From Poriferisodalis sp965208555 (lineage in GTDB: Bacteria > Actinomycetota > Acidimicrobiia > Acidimicrobiales > Poriferisodalaceae), in assembly GCF_965208555.1 (NCBI RefSeq), contig NZ_OZ242342.1:1984001-2048000 (forward strand): a DNA stretch of 64,000 nt, written 5' to 3'. The notes beneath the pieces are model-generated. The model was not told where the DNA came from, searched no databases, and worked only from the letters and a program-made list of their open reading frames with translations. Positions 47,185 through 56,041 of the stretch are shown here, one piece after another. A program made the position numbers and the translations under genes. How positions within the stretch are numbered: position 1 is the stretch's first letter; each line of letters begins with the position of its first letter.

Positions 47185-48036
47185 GTGCGCAACACGGCCA
47201 AGACCACTGTCCTCCTGGCCGGCCTCGCCGGCTTGATCCTGTGGATCGGCAGCTTCTGGGGCCAGGGCGGCCTCACGATCGCCGTCGTCATAGCGCTGCT
47301 CCTGGTGGGCGGCAGCTACTGGTTCAGCGACAAGCTGGCAATCCGCTCCGCCCGTGCCCAAGAGGTTCAGCCCCATCAGCTCCCTGAGTACTGGCGAATC
47401 ATGCAGGAGCTCACCACGCTGTCGGACATGCCGATGCCACGGCTCTACGTCTCGCCCGATCCGCAGCCCAACGCTTTCGCCACCGGCCGCAACCCGCGCA
47501 ACGCCGCAGTCTGCGTCACCGAAGGGCTCATCCGGAACCTCAACTGGTACGAGATCCGGGGTGTGCTGGCGCACGAGATGGCCCATATCCGCAACCGCGA
47601 CATCCTCATCGGTTCCGTCGCTGCCGCTGTGGCAACAGCCATCACCTTCGCCGCCCGCATGGCGCAATTCGCCCTGATCTTCGGCGGCGGACGTGACAAC
47701 GACCGCAACCCGTTCGGCGAGATTCTTCTGATCATCCTGGCGCCAATCGCCGCGATGCTGCTGCAGATGGCCATCAGCCGCAGCCGCGAGTATCAGGCCG
47801 ACCGCACTGCTGCCCGCATGATCGGCGACGGAGAGCCGCTGGCCCGGGCGCTCGAGAAGCTCGATGTGGCCTCCAAGACGGTCCCCAGCCTGGCCGACCC
47901 CAACCAGGCCCAGATGTACATCGCCAACCCGCTGGCCAGCCGCCGGATGGGCTTCAAGGGCCTGTTCACCACGCATCCGCCGATGGAAGAGCGCATCCGC
48001 CGCCTGCGTGACGGCTCCTGGCAGGAAGCGATCTAG
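47185..48036 (+). CDS. htpX: M48 family metalloprotease (HtpX-like)
   Basis: This is a membrane-bound zinc protease that degrades misfolded membrane proteins. It has two N-terminal helices (TVLLAGLAGLILWIGSFW and IAVVIALLLVGGSYWF), the catalytic HEMAHIRNRD (HEMAH at residues 130-134), a second pair of helices, and the third zinc ligand in SREYQADRTAARM. The GTG at 47185 (MRNTAKT, the usual family start) is preferred over the GTG at 47173, which lies on top of the GAGG ribosome-binding site. It is 283 aa. No stress promoter could be identified. Confidence 0.92.
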   Translation: MRNTAKTTVLLAGLAGLILWIGSFWGQGGLTIAVVIALLLVGGSYWFSDKLAIRSARAQEVQPHQLPEYWRIMQELTTLSDMPMPRLYVSPDPQPNAFATGRNPRNAAVCVTEGLIRNLNWYEIRGVLAHEMAHIRNRDILIGSVAAAVATAITFAARMAQFALIFGGGRDNDRNPFGEILLIILAPIAAMLLQMAISRSREYQADRTAARMIGDGEPLARALEKLDVASKTVPSLADPNQAQMYIANPLASRRMGFKGLFTTHPPMEERIRRLRDGSWQEAI

Positions 48037-48093
48037 CCCGCAGTCGTCCGAGGGCGACGCTCGGCTCGGCAGCCCGGAGACGGCGGCAGCGAC

Positions 48094-48771
48094 ATGACCT
48101 ACGAAGTCGTCGGGGGACTCGTCGTCGTGTTCTCGGTCATCGGCGCGCTGGGCGCGGCGGCCGTCTGGGCGTTCAACTCGCAGCGCTTCGGCAAGTACCG
48201 CACTGCGACGCCCGCGCCCATCAGGGTGAGCAACCCGCAGAGGCACCGCAACATCGCGCTCAATTCGACGTTGTCACTGGCGTGCTACGCGGTCGCGATC
48301 AGCGTGGCGCCGCGCTGGCTGTATGCCACCGAGCCGACCGGCATAGCGGTGTTCGCGGCGCAGGTGGTGGGGGCGCTGGTGATCTACGACGTCCTGTACT
48401 ACGTGATGCACCGGGCGATGCACCTGCCGAGACTGATGCGTCTCGTCCACGGCGTGCATCACCGTGTGCGGTACCCGACGGCACGGGACAGCCTGTATCT
48501 GCACCACGCCGAGCTGATGGCCGGCATCATGCTGCTGCTCGTCGCCGTGGCCGTCGTCGGCCCGGTCAGCACCTGGGCGTTCTTGACGATTGTGCTGGTT
48601 CATGGCCTGATCAACGTGATCGTGCACACCAACCTGGTCTTCCCGCATCCGCTGTTCGCGCTGTGGAACCACTGGGTGATGCGCCACCACCGCCACCATG
48701 CAGGCCACTTGGACAGGAACTACGCGACGATCTTCCCCTTCTGGGATCGGCTGCTCGGAACACACGCCTGA
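48094..48771 (+). CDS. Sterol desaturase / fatty-acid hydroxylase superfamily protein
   Basis: This is a 225-aa integral membrane di-iron oxygenase. Three histidine boxes are intact: HRAMH (106-110), HGVHH (119-123) and HHRHH (198-202), followed by NYATIFPFWDRLLGTH, the family C-terminal signature. The protein has about four membrane helices. The nearest characterised relatives act on sterols, carotenoids or fatty acids; the present substrate is unknown. The NSDHL-like dehydrogenase gene starts 12 nt after its stop, making a two-gene unit. Confidence 0.88.
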   Translation: MTYEVVGGLVVVFSVIGALGAAAVWAFNSQRFGKYRTATPAPIRVSNPQRHRNIALNSTLSLACYAVAISVAPRWLYATEPTGIAVFAAQVVGALVIYDVLYYVMHRAMHLPRLMRLVHGVHHRVRYPTARDSLYLHHAELMAGIMLLLVAVAVVGPVSTWAFLTIVLVHGLINVIVHTNLVFPHPLFALWNHWVMRHHRHHAGHLDRNYATIFPFWDRLLGTHA

Positions 48772-48783
48772 GGCCACGCGCAC

Positions 48784-49842
48784 ATGACGAGTCCCGACGC
48801 CGAGGCACCCACGGCGGAGCCCGAGCCGCAGCGACGGATACTGGTGACCGGAGGCTGCGGGTTCATCGGCCGCGCTGTCGTCGACGAGCTGGCCGGCAAC
48901 GGTCACGAGGTCATTGCGGCCGACATCGCAGAACCCGCGCAGCCACGCGGCGATGTCAGCTACGCCCGACTCGACATCACTCGATCCGAGCCGTTGCTGG
49001 AGATCGCCGAGGGCGTTGACAGCATCGTTCACTGCGCCTCGGTGGTCAGCACGCGGCGCAATGACGGCGACATCGTCTGGCATCACAACCACGGCGGCAC
49101 GCTGAACGTCCTGGCGGCCTGCGAGCATCACGACATCGCACGTCTGGTGCACATCAGCTCGGCCAGCGTGGTCTTCTCAGGACACGACATCGAGGGCGGC
49201 GATGAGCGCCTGCCTTATGCAGAGGTGGCCCAAGCCCCCTATGCGGCCAGCAAGATCGCAGCCGAACAAGCTGTGCTAGCGCTCGCCGGCTCCGGGTCGC
49301 GCACACACGCCTGCGCCCTGCGCCCCAGCCTCGTGTTCGGACCCGGCGATGCCCGCCTGATCCCGAGCATCCTGCGGCAGGCAGCGTCGGGCCGCCTGCG
49401 GCGCGAGATCGGATCACGCGACAAGCTGCAGGACTTCACCTACGTCGCCAATGTGGCGGACGCAGTGGTCGCAGCCGAGCGACGCCTGGGGCCTGGATCG
49501 CCGCTCAACGGTCAGGCCTACTTCGTCACCAACGGTGAGCCGATGGCCTTCTATGCATTCGTGGAGTCGTTGCTGACGGCTCTCGGGTATGCGCCGCCGA
49601 CCAAGCGGGTGCCGTTCTGGCTCGCTTATGTCGGCGCGGCCGTGCTCGAGGTCGTCGGCGCTGCGACCGGCCGCAACCACGGTGAGGATCGAGTGTCGCG
49701 GTTCGCCGTCAAATACCTGGTGACCGGCAAGCACTACTGCATCGACAAGGCCCGCCGCGATCTCGGGTGGGAACCGCGTGTGACGCTGGCAGACGGCATC
49801 GAGCGAACGGTGGCTCACTTGGCGCAGCAGCCAGACGCCTGA
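48784..49842 (+). CDS. 3-beta-HSD / NSDHL-like sugar-nucleotide or sterol dehydrogenase
   Basis: This is a 352-aa extended SDR of the 3-beta-hydroxysteroid dehydrogenase group. The N-terminal NAD-binding loop is ILVTGGCGFIGRAVVDEL, the catalytic pair is in YAASK, and FTYVANVADAVVAAE matches the 3-beta-HSD domain. The C-terminal half (AYFVTNGEPMAFYAFVESLLTALGY, VPFWLAYVGAA, HYCIDKARRDLGWEPRVTLADGIERTV) resembles eukaryotic sterol-4-alpha-carboxylate 3-dehydrogenase (NSDHL/Erg26). Adjacent to a sterol-desaturase-type gene, it could serve a sterol or terpenoid modification, but a nucleotide-sugar substrate is not excluded. Confidence 0.8.
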   Translation: MTSPDAEAPTAEPEPQRRILVTGGCGFIGRAVVDELAGNGHEVIAADIAEPAQPRGDVSYARLDITRSEPLLEIAEGVDSIVHCASVVSTRRNDGDIVWHHNHGGTLNVLAACEHHDIARLVHISSASVVFSGHDIEGGDERLPYAEVAQAPYAASKIAAEQAVLALAGSGSRTHACALRPSLVFGPGDARLIPSILRQAASGRLRREIGSRDKLQDFTYVANVADAVVAAERRLGPGSPLNGQAYFVTNGEPMAFYAFVESLLTALGYAPPTKRVPFWLAYVGAAVLEVVGAATGRNHGEDRVSRFAVKYLVTGKHYCIDKARRDLGWEPRVTLADGIERTVAHLAQQPDA

Positions 49843-49867
49843 GCCGCGCCCGCACCGCCGGGCCGGG

Positions 49868-50356
49868 TCAGTCGCGGAAGTTCTCGTACTGCAGTGGCAC
49901 GTCGAAGTCGCCGGCCTTGAGCTCGGCGATGACCGCTTGCAGGTCGTCCCGCTTCTTGGAGATCACCCGAAGCTGATCGCCCTGGGTCTGCGACTGGACG
50001 CCCTTGATGCCGAGTCCCTTGATGAACTTGTTCAGGTCGCGGGCCCGATCTGACGAAATGCCGGCCTGCAGCGCCGCCACCTGGCGCACGGTGCCGCCTG
50101 AGGCCTCCTCGACGCTGCCGTAGTGCACGGCCTTGAGGCTGACCTGACGCCGTACCAGCTTCTCTTCCAGCACCTGGCGCATGGCTGTCAGCCGATCCTC
50201 AGTGCTCGATCGCATGTTGATGACGCCCTCGCCGAGTTCCACGGCACTGCCGGTGTTGCGGAAGTCGTAGCGGTTGGCGATCTCGCGGGACGCCTGATCC
50301 ACGGCGTTGCGGATCTCCTGCATATCCACCTTGGAAACGACATCGAAAGAAGGCAT
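49868..50356 (-). CDS. yajQ: YajQ family nucleotide-binding protein
   Basis: This is a 162-aa protein of the YajQ/UPF0234 family, with the start MPSFDVVSKVDMQEIRNAVDQASREIANRYDFRNT and the end IAELKAGDFDVPLQYENFRD, both diagnostic. Family members bind nucleotides, and some bind c-di-GMP or act as host-factor-like proteins. On the minus strand TAGCTT lies 6 nt upstream of the ATG, with no ribosome-binding site, which points to leaderless expression. It is divergent from tRNA-Tyr. Confidence 0.95.
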   Translation of the reverse strand: MPSFDVVSKVDMQEIRNAVDQASREIANRYDFRNTGSAVELGEGVINMRSSTEDRLTAMRQVLEEKLVRRQVSLKAVHYGSVEEASGGTVRQVAALQAGISSDRARDLNKFIKGLGIKGVQSQTQGDQLRVISKKRDDLQAVIAELKAGDFDVPLQYENFRD

Positions 50357-50362
50357 GTCCGC

Positions 50363-50368
50363 AAGCTA
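50363..50368 (-). promoter_or_regulatory. Candidate -10 element for yajQ
   Basis: TAGCTT on the minus strand ends 6 nt before the ATG at 50356. The divergent tRNA promoter lies just beyond it. Confidence 0.45.
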
Positions 50369-50387
50369 GCGAGGAAGCAGGGCCGGG

Positions 50388-50415
50388 TTGCTGGAGTTCG
50401 GCAACGCTTTAGGCT
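50388..50415 (+). promoter_or_regulatory. Candidate promoter of tRNA-Tyr
   Basis: TTGCTG (50388-50393) and TAGGCT (50410-50415) are separated by 16 nt and the -10 ends 13 nt before the tRNA. This is a plausible sigma-70-type promoter for the tRNA gene. Confidence 0.4.
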
Positions 50416-50428
50416 TCGAGGCTCACCT

Positions 50429-50513
50429 GGGTCGGTGCCCGAGCGGACAAAGGGAGCGGGCTGTAAACCCGTCGGCTTCGCCTACGGAGGTTCGAATCCT
50501 CCCCGGCCCACCA
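50429..50513 (+). tRNA. tRNA-Tyr (GUA), class II with long variable arm
   Basis: The acceptor stem GGGTCGG pairs with CCGGCCC (one G-T pair). The anticodon stem GCGGG/CCCGT encloses CTGTAAA, anticodon GTA. A long variable arm follows, then the T-arm GGAGG-TTCGAAT-CCTCC and an encoded A-CCA end at 50510-50513. It sits between yajQ (divergent) and an SDR gene on the opposite strand. Confidence 0.93.
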
Positions 50514-50532
50514 GCGCGTGAGACGCCGCCCA

Positions 50533-51309
50533 TCAGCGGCCGGCGCTGAAGCCGCCGTCGATGGGGTAGAGGCTGCCCGTGATGTAGCTGGCGTCATCAG
50601 AGGCCAGGAATGCCACGAGTGCCGCAACCTCGTGGGGCTCGCCGTAGCGCTGCGCGGGAATTCGTTCGGCCATGCCCTTGCGGACCTCGTCGGCGTCATC
50701 GCCGCCGATGAACGTCTCGAGCGAGCGCATCATGCGTGTCTCGATCGGCGATGGGCAGACAGCGTTGACGCGCACCCCGGACGTAGCCAACTCGAGAGCG
50801 GCGGACTTGGTGAGGCCGGCTACGGCGTGCTTGCTGGCCGAGTACGGCGAGATGCCCCGTGCGCCGAACAGGCCCGCAACCGAAGCCGTGTTCACGATGG
50901 CGCCGCCCCCGCCGGCGATCATCGCCGGGACGGCGTACTTGATGCCCAGCCAGACCCCGCGCACGTTGACCGCGATCACCCGGTCGAAGTCGTCCTCGGG
51001 ATAGTCGACCATCGGGAAATAGGTTCCCTCGATGCCGGCGTTGTTGAACAGCACATCGACACGTCCGAAGTTGTCCATAGCTGCCTGCACATAGCCCGCA
51101 ACCTCGTCGGACTTGGTCACATCAGCTCCGACAGCCAGCGCCTCGCCGCCTGCCGCCTCGGCTGCCGCCACCGCCGCGCCTAGGTCGGTGGTGGCCAAGT
51201 CCACGGCCACCACCGATGCGCCCTCGGAAGCGAACCGCTCACACGCAGCCAGCCCGATCCCGCCGGCCGCGCCAGTCACGATCGCCACCCGTCCCCTGAA
51301 CCTGCTCAT
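50533..51309 (-). CDS. SDR family oxidoreductase
   Basis: This is a 258-aa classical short-chain dehydrogenase. The N-terminal cofactor loop is VTGAAGGIG, NNAG is present, and the catalytic Ser143, Tyr156 and Lys160 sit in TASVAG...YSASK. The C-terminal PIDGGFSAGR is typical. The first acidic residue after the second strand (VVAVDL) suggests NAD preference. GAGGAGG lies 5 nt upstream of the ATG. Substrate unknown. Confidence 0.9.
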   Translation of the reverse strand: MSRFRGRVAIVTGAAGGIGLAACERFASEGASVVAVDLATTDLGAAVAAAEAAGGEALAVGADVTKSDEVAGYVQAAMDNFGRVDVLFNNAGIEGTYFPMVDYPEDDFDRVIAVNVRGVWLGIKYAVPAMIAGGGGAIVNTASVAGLFGARGISPYSASKHAVAGLTKSAALELATSGVRVNAVCPSPIETRMMRSLETFIGGDDADEVRKGMAERIPAQRYGEPHEVAALVAFLASDDASYITGSLYPIDGGFSAGR

Positions 51310-51408
51310 TGCGCCTCCTCGCCTGCCGGCAGCGCGGTCCTGTTGTCGGGTTTGCGAGCCGCCGCGCCGGGCGCCGACCGTACTGCTGTGACGGGGTCCC
51401 GCGCGGCG

Positions 51409-51918
51409 CTAGTCGGCGTGTTGGCGGAGGACCATGCGGGTGGGGGAGTACACCATCACGAGGCTGCCGTGCTGGTTGAAGACCTCGTTGCGGGTGGTCA
51501 CGATGCCGCGGTCGCCGCGTGAGGTGAGCCGGGACGCCGTCACTTCGGCCACCACCTGCAAAGTGTCGCCGACGAACGTCGGGCCCTTCACCTCGACGGT
51601 TGCGCCCAGGTAGGCCACGCCGGTGCCGGCAATCGCACCGCCGCTGATGATCAGTCCCTCAGCCAGCGACATCACCAGGCTGCCGGGCACGAGCCGGCCG
51701 TCGTAGCCGGCGCGCTCGGCGGCCGTCGCATCCAGGAAGAGCCCCTCGGCAAACCCGAACTGGGTGGCATACACCACGAGGTCGGTCTCGGTGATGGTTC
51801 GCCGGCTGGTGCTCCAGCGCTTGCCTACCGGCTGCTCATCGAACGTCCAGCCTCGATGCGGCCGGGGCGGCAGTCCCGGGATCGCACCGGTACCGCTGCT
51901 GCTGTCATCGTCGTACAT
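51409..51918 (-). CDS. MaoC-family hydratase-like protein
   Basis: This is a 169-aa hot-dog fold protein of the MaoC dehydratase type: WTFDEQPVGKRWSTSRRTITETDLVVYATQFGF then the GYDGRLVPGSLVMSLAEGL segment and AYLGATVEVKGPTFVGDTLQV. The usual hydratase Asp-Asn-Pro-Ile-His pattern is not evident (EGLFLDATAA instead), so activity is uncertain. The ATG at 51918 is chosen as GGGAGGCGAC lies immediately upstream; a start at 52002 would lack this. It may take part in acyl-CoA metabolism. Confidence 0.8.
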   Translation of the reverse strand: MYDDDSSSGTGAIPGLPPRPHRGWTFDEQPVGKRWSTSRRTITETDLVVYATQFGFAEGLFLDATAAERAGYDGRLVPGSLVMSLAEGLIISGGAIAGTGVAYLGATVEVKGPTFVGDTLQVVAEVTASRLTSRGDRGIVTTRNEVFNQHGSLVMVYSPTRMVLRQHAD

Positions 51919-52052
51919 GTCGCCTCCCAGTACCGAGTCTCGCAGTGCAGCCCATGCCGGTGCAGTGCTTCGCCGCGCGACGGCTGGCGGCGCAGCACGC
52001 ACATCGTGTTGACTTGACAGCCATCAGGCGGCATCGGCGACAGGGGACGACG

Positions 52053-52886
52053 ATGAGCGACACGGTTGTGGACCGACCAGCACACGACATCGTCGACGAC
52101 GACACCATCGAGCGGTTCCGCACCGACGGCGTGGTGGCGCTGCGCAACGTCGTCGACGCCGATTGGGTGGAGCGGCTGCGCGGGGGCATCGCCGACGAGA
52201 TGGCCAACCCCAGCCCCACGGCCCACAACTATGACTCCACCGGCTTCTTCGGCTCGCTGGATCTGTGGCGTTTTCACCCCCTGTTCGAAGAATTCGTCAC
52301 GCAGTCCCGGCTGGGTGAGCTGGCGGCCGCCATGTTCGGCTCGCCCGTCGTGCGCATGTACTACGACCAGCTGTTCGTCAAGGAACCCGGTTCCAGCCAG
52401 CCGGTGCCGTGGCACAACGACCAGCCGTACTGGCCCATCTCGGGCCGCCAGGTCATGTCGTTCTGGATCGCACTCGACACGGTCGACGCCACCAACGGCC
52501 GGGTCGAATACATCCGGGGCTCGCACGCCTGGGATCGCTGGTTCCAGCCCCGCACCTTCGCGCCCACCAAGGCCCACGACTACGAGCGCAACCCGGACTA
52601 CGAGCTCATGCCCGACATCGAGGCCGACCGCGGCAGCTACGACATTGTCTCGTTCGATCTCGAGCCGGGAGACGCGGTGGCCTTCTGGGCCATGATCCTG
52701 CACGGATCGCAGGGCAACTCGAATCGGGGCCGGGCGCGCCGGGGCTACGCCGCCCGCTACATCGGCACCGACGTTCGTTACGACCCGCGCATCGGCACAG
52801 CGCAGGTGCTGCATGTCGACGGGCTTGCACCGGGCGCCACGATGGAATTGGACCGCTACCCGGTGGTGTGGCCCCGCTCTGGCTAG
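52053..52886 (+). CDS. Phytanoyl-CoA dioxygenase (PhyH) family protein
   Basis: This is a 277-aa Fe(II)/2-oxoglutarate-dependent oxygenase. The metal site appears as His121-x-Asp123 (PWHNDQPYW) with the distal His217 (MILHGSQGNSN), and Arg230 in NRGRARRG is a likely 2-oxoglutarate anchor. The fold is otherwise PhyH-like. The upstream sequence holds a perfect TTGACA (52014-52019), though the -10 is not clear, and AGGGGACG near the ATG as ribosome-binding site. PhyH genes are numerous in marine and sponge-associated actinobacteria; the substrate cannot be told. Confidence 0.88.
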   Translation: MSDTVVDRPAHDIVDDDTIERFRTDGVVALRNVVDADWVERLRGGIADEMANPSPTAHNYDSTGFFGSLDLWRFHPLFEEFVTQSRLGELAAAMFGSPVVRMYYDQLFVKEPGSSQPVPWHNDQPYWPISGRQVMSFWIALDTVDATNGRVEYIRGSHAWDRWFQPRTFAPTKAHDYERNPDYELMPDIEADRGSYDIVSFDLEPGDAVAFWAMILHGSQGNSNRGRARRGYAARYIGTDVRYDPRIGTAQVLHVDGLAPGATMELDRYPVVWPRSG

Positions 52887-52896
52887 TCGTCTCCGG

Positions 52897-53637
52897 CTAG
52901 GTGTTGTTGTGTGCGCCGATCGAGCCGCTGACCATCGATCGGCCCAGCAGCATCAGCCACAGCACGGCGACCAAGCCGCCGATGCCGTTGATGACATCCC
53001 AGCCCTCGAAGTCGACGATCGCCGCGATGATCCAGAACAGCGTCGTCCACACGATGCCGACGGCGGCGGTGAACAGGGCCGCACCCCGATGGAATCCTCG
53101 GGGCAGGATCGGCATCAAGCCAATTGCCATCGACGCGGCACCCAGCATCACCAGCGGGATCGCCACGAACGCGAAACCCGCCTTGACTGAGTGCATCGCG
53201 AGAGCGACCTGCATGACGGCGTCTGAACCGGCCGCGGCGCCGGCGCCGAGGCCGTCGTCGATCGCGATCACCATCATCATGTCGAGTCCCTCGCCGAGCA
53301 CGCCGATGCCGGCGCCGATGCCCGCCATCATGAGGCCGTAGCGCGTGCCGGTGCAGTCGAGGCCTTCCTCGTGCGCCGTGTTCCAGACCACCATGAGGCC
53401 GGCGATGATCGTCACGGCGGCGATCGCGATGAGGATGGACGTCAGGTGACTCAGCCAGGCCAGATCGGCCATGGCGTCGATCCGGCCGACGAAGTCCACC
53501 CGATCGGCACTGCGGACGATGACGCCGCCGGGCTCGATAGCTGCCATCACCAGCGCCAGCAGACCGCCGTAGAGCAGCGCGAACCCGCCGCGCTGCCGCC
53601 GGGTGTAGTTGTTGATCTTCTCCAGAACCATCGCCAT
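52897..53637 (-). CDS. Hypothetical membrane protein
   Basis: This is a 246-aa protein with about six to seven predicted membrane helices, beginning with GGFALLYGGLLALVMAAI and ending in VAVLWLMLLGRSMV, and a short charged start (MVLEKINNYTRRQRGG). I do not recognise the family. The ATG at 53637 is preferred over 53730 because GAGGGGGG lies about 8 nt upstream. Gly/Ala-rich helices and a DCTGTR loop are the only marked features. The neighbours do not suggest a role. Confidence 0.65.
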   Translation of the reverse strand: MAMVLEKINNYTRRQRGGFALLYGGLLALVMAAIEPGGVIVRSADRVDFVGRIDAMADLAWLSHLTSILIAIAAVTIIAGLMVVWNTAHEEGLDCTGTRYGLMMAGIGAGIGVLGEGLDMMMVIAIDDGLGAGAAAGSDAVMQVALAMHSVKAGFAFVAIPLVMLGAASMAIGLMPILPRGFHRGAALFTAAVGIVWTTLFWIIAAIVDFEGWDVINGIGGLVAVLWLMLLGRSMVSGSIGAHNNT

Positions 53638-53759
53638 GCAGATCGCCCCCCTCGGCCCCAGATGCAGGCCCAGCAGCGAGATTAGTGCGAGCTTGATAAC
53701 AGCGGATATGACTTGGGCGCTCGCCTGCATTTGTCAGGCGCAACGACCACAATGGCGCC

Positions 53760-54335
53760 GTGGACGAAGCGACCAGCAGTGCACTGACGCCCTCTGACGA
53801 GGCACTCGTGACGGCACACGCCGGTGCCGGGTACGAGATGATGGAACCGATCATCGCCACGGCTGCCGTCGCGGCACCGCCCACCGATGTCTGGGCCGCC
53901 ATCAGCCCGGCCGGCAACCTCACCAACATCCACCCGTTCTGCGAGCGCAACGAGGTGAACGTCTGGGACGAAGCCCGCAGCCGCGACCACGTCTACTACT
54001 ACAGCGGCGTCCACTACCAGCGCGAGTTCTGCGACTGGTTTGACGGAGCGGGCTACGACCTGGTGCTCGGCCCGCCCGACGCCCGCACGGCCTTGGTGCG
54101 ATGGCGCATCGCCGTGGCGGGCCACGGCAGCGACTTCAGCATCAAGGTGGTGGCGCTGCTGCGTGACGACGTGCCCGCCGCCGAGCGCGAGCACTATGCC
54201 GAGCACATGATCCGCCGGCCGCTGCCCTCCTACCTCGACTCGGTCGTGCGCGGCACGGCGTACTTCGCCGAGACCGGCACCCCTGTCACCAAGAACCAGT
54301 TCGGGACGCACCCCATCTATTCGCCCGCCGACTGA
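53760..54335 (+). CDS. SRPBCC (START-like) family protein
   Basis: This is a 191-aa cytoplasmic protein with a START/polyketide-cyclase-like pattern: ATAAVAAPPTDVWAAISPAGNLTNIHPFC, beta-strands through DHVYYYSGVHYQREFCDWFDGAGYDLVLG, and a C-terminal helix. The GTG start has CACAAT ending 6 nt upstream, consistent with a leaderless message. A ligand or enzymatic role cannot be given. Confidence 0.7.
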   Translation: MDEATSSALTPSDEALVTAHAGAGYEMMEPIIATAAVAAPPTDVWAAISPAGNLTNIHPFCERNEVNVWDEARSRDHVYYYSGVHYQREFCDWFDGAGYDLVLGPPDARTALVRWRIAVAGHGSDFSIKVVALLRDDVPAAEREHYAEHMIRRPLPSYLDSVVRGTAYFAETGTPVTKNQFGTHPIYSPAD

Positions 54336-54373
54336 GCAGGCCCAGCGGCCGCCGCGGGCCGGCTCAGCCCGGT

Positions 54374-56041
54374 TCAGCTCGGCTCGGGCAGCCTCAGCAG
54401 AACCCGGGCAGCCGCACGAGCCCTGTCCAGCGTCGGCACGAACCGGTTTCTCGGCACCTTGTCGAGCGCGTTCAGCGCACGCAGGCTGATCGCCGGCTCG
54501 CCGCTGAGACCCATCACGATGACCTCGGTGTTGCTCTCCACTGCGGTGTCGATGAGGTACTCGACCAGCATCGCCGCGCTGTCGTCGATGTACACGGTGT
54601 CGGTGAAGTCGATGATCACGATCTCGTGCTCAGCGATGTCTGCGCCGAGAATGTCGATGAGGCTCTTCGACGATGCGACCGTGAACGTGCCTCGCAGCGA
54701 CACCAGCCCAACCCGTGCAGAGAACCCGCCGGCTGCGACCTCGTCGGCATCGCCGGCTTCGGCGTCTTCCCCCAGGAAGACCCGGTCCAGCAGCGGCACC
54801 GACACCACGGCGTCGAGCTGGAGCCGTTCGAACTGGCGGGCAGCCGACATGGCCGCCACGATGAGGCCGATCGCCACGGCGGTGATGAGATCGAGTGCCA
54901 CCGTCAGCACCATCGTGATGCCCATGATCATCAGGTGCTCGCGCTGCACCCGGTGCATGCGTTTGAGGAACCGCCAGTCCACGATGTCCCAGCCGACCTT
55001 CAGCAAGATGCCGGCCAGCGCGGCGAGCGGCACCGATTCGACGTAGCTGCCTGCTCCCAGCACGATGGCCAGCAGCACTAGGGCGCGCAGCGCACCCGAC
55101 ACGCGGGTGCTGCCGCCGGCGCGGATGTTCACGACGGTGCCGACGGTGGCGCCGGCTCCTGGCAGCCCGCCCACCAGACCAGCGGCGATGTTGCCCAGGC
55201 CTTGGCCGATGAGTTCCTGGTTGGGGCTGTGCCGTGTGCGCGTCATCGAGTCGGCGATGAGCGACGTCAGCAGGCTGTCGACGGCGCCCAGCAAGGCGAG
55301 CGTGATGGCGGGCTGCACCGCGCCGGCCAGGACGCCCAGCGACAGCACCGGTTCCTGCAGGTCCGGCAAGCCGGAGGGCACTTCCCCGATGACCGGCGCA
55401 TCGCCGAGGAACAGCACCCCCATCAGGGTCCCCACGGCGAGGGCAGCGAGCGTCGCGGGGAACCAGCGATGCAGCCGGCCGGGCCAGAAGATGCATACGC
55501 CCAGGCTGACGGCGGCGATGGCCACGGCGCTGGCGTTGAGGTTCACGATGGCGTCAGGCCAGGCACGCATCACGTCGAGCGGACCGCCGCCGGCGCTCTC
55601 GACACCCAGGGCCGGCAGCGTCTGCAGGATGATGATGATGATGCCGACGCCCGACATGAAGCCCGAGATCACCGAGTACGGCGTGTAGGAGACGAACCGG
55701 CCGAATCGCAGCACGCCCAGCAGCGTCTGGATGACTCCCGCCATGACCACGACGGTGAGCGCCTCGGCGAGGTTGGACGCATGCTCGGTGATGACCACGG
55801 CCATCGCAACAGCCATCGGCCCGGTCGGCCCGGAGATCTGGGAGCGCGTGCCTCCGAACACCGCGGCGAAGAAACCCAGAGCGATGGCGCCGTACAGGCC
55901 CGCCATCGCGCCGAGGCCCGAGGCCACACCGAACGCAAGCGCCACCGGCAACCCCACCACCGCCGTCGTGACACCCCCGAAGATGTCGCCGCGCAGCGTT
56001 GCCAAGCTGTAGCTGGGCAGGATGTTCGGCCGCTCTCGCAT
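54374..56041 (-). CDS. SulP (SLC26-like) anion transporter with STAS domain
   Basis: This is a 555-aa membrane transporter of the SulP family. The N-terminal transport domain has about ten or more helices, including LPVALAFGVASGLGAMAGLYGA and ISGPTGPMAVAMAVVI. The C-terminal STAS domain (about 430-545) is shown by VGLVSLRGTFTVASSKSLIDIL and IIDFTDTVYIDDSAAMLVEYL. Substrates in the family are sulfate, bicarbonate or other anions. The ATG at 56041 is within a GGGGG-rich leader. Confidence 0.88.
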   Translation of the reverse strand: MRERPNILPSYSLATLRGDIFGGVTTAVVGLPVALAFGVASGLGAMAGLYGAIALGFFAAVFGGTRSQISGPTGPMAVAMAVVITEHASNLAEALTVVVMAGVIQTLLGVLRFGRFVSYTPYSVISGFMSGVGIIIIILQTLPALGVESAGGGPLDVMRAWPDAIVNLNASAVAIAAVSLGVCIFWPGRLHRWFPATLAALAVGTLMGVLFLGDAPVIGEVPSGLPDLQEPVLSLGVLAGAVQPAITLALLGAVDSLLTSLIADSMTRTRHSPNQELIGQGLGNIAAGLVGGLPGAGATVGTVVNIRAGGSTRVSGALRALVLLAIVLGAGSYVESVPLAALAGILLKVGWDIVDWRFLKRMHRVQREHLMIMGITMVLTVALDLITAVAIGLIVAAMSAARQFERLQLDAVVSVPLLDRVFLGEDAEAGDADEVAAGGFSARVGLVSLRGTFTVASSKSLIDILGADIAEHEIVIIDFTDTVYIDDSAAMLVEYLIDTAVESNTEVIVMGLSGEPAISLRALNALDKVPRNRFVPTLDRARAAARVLLRLPEPS

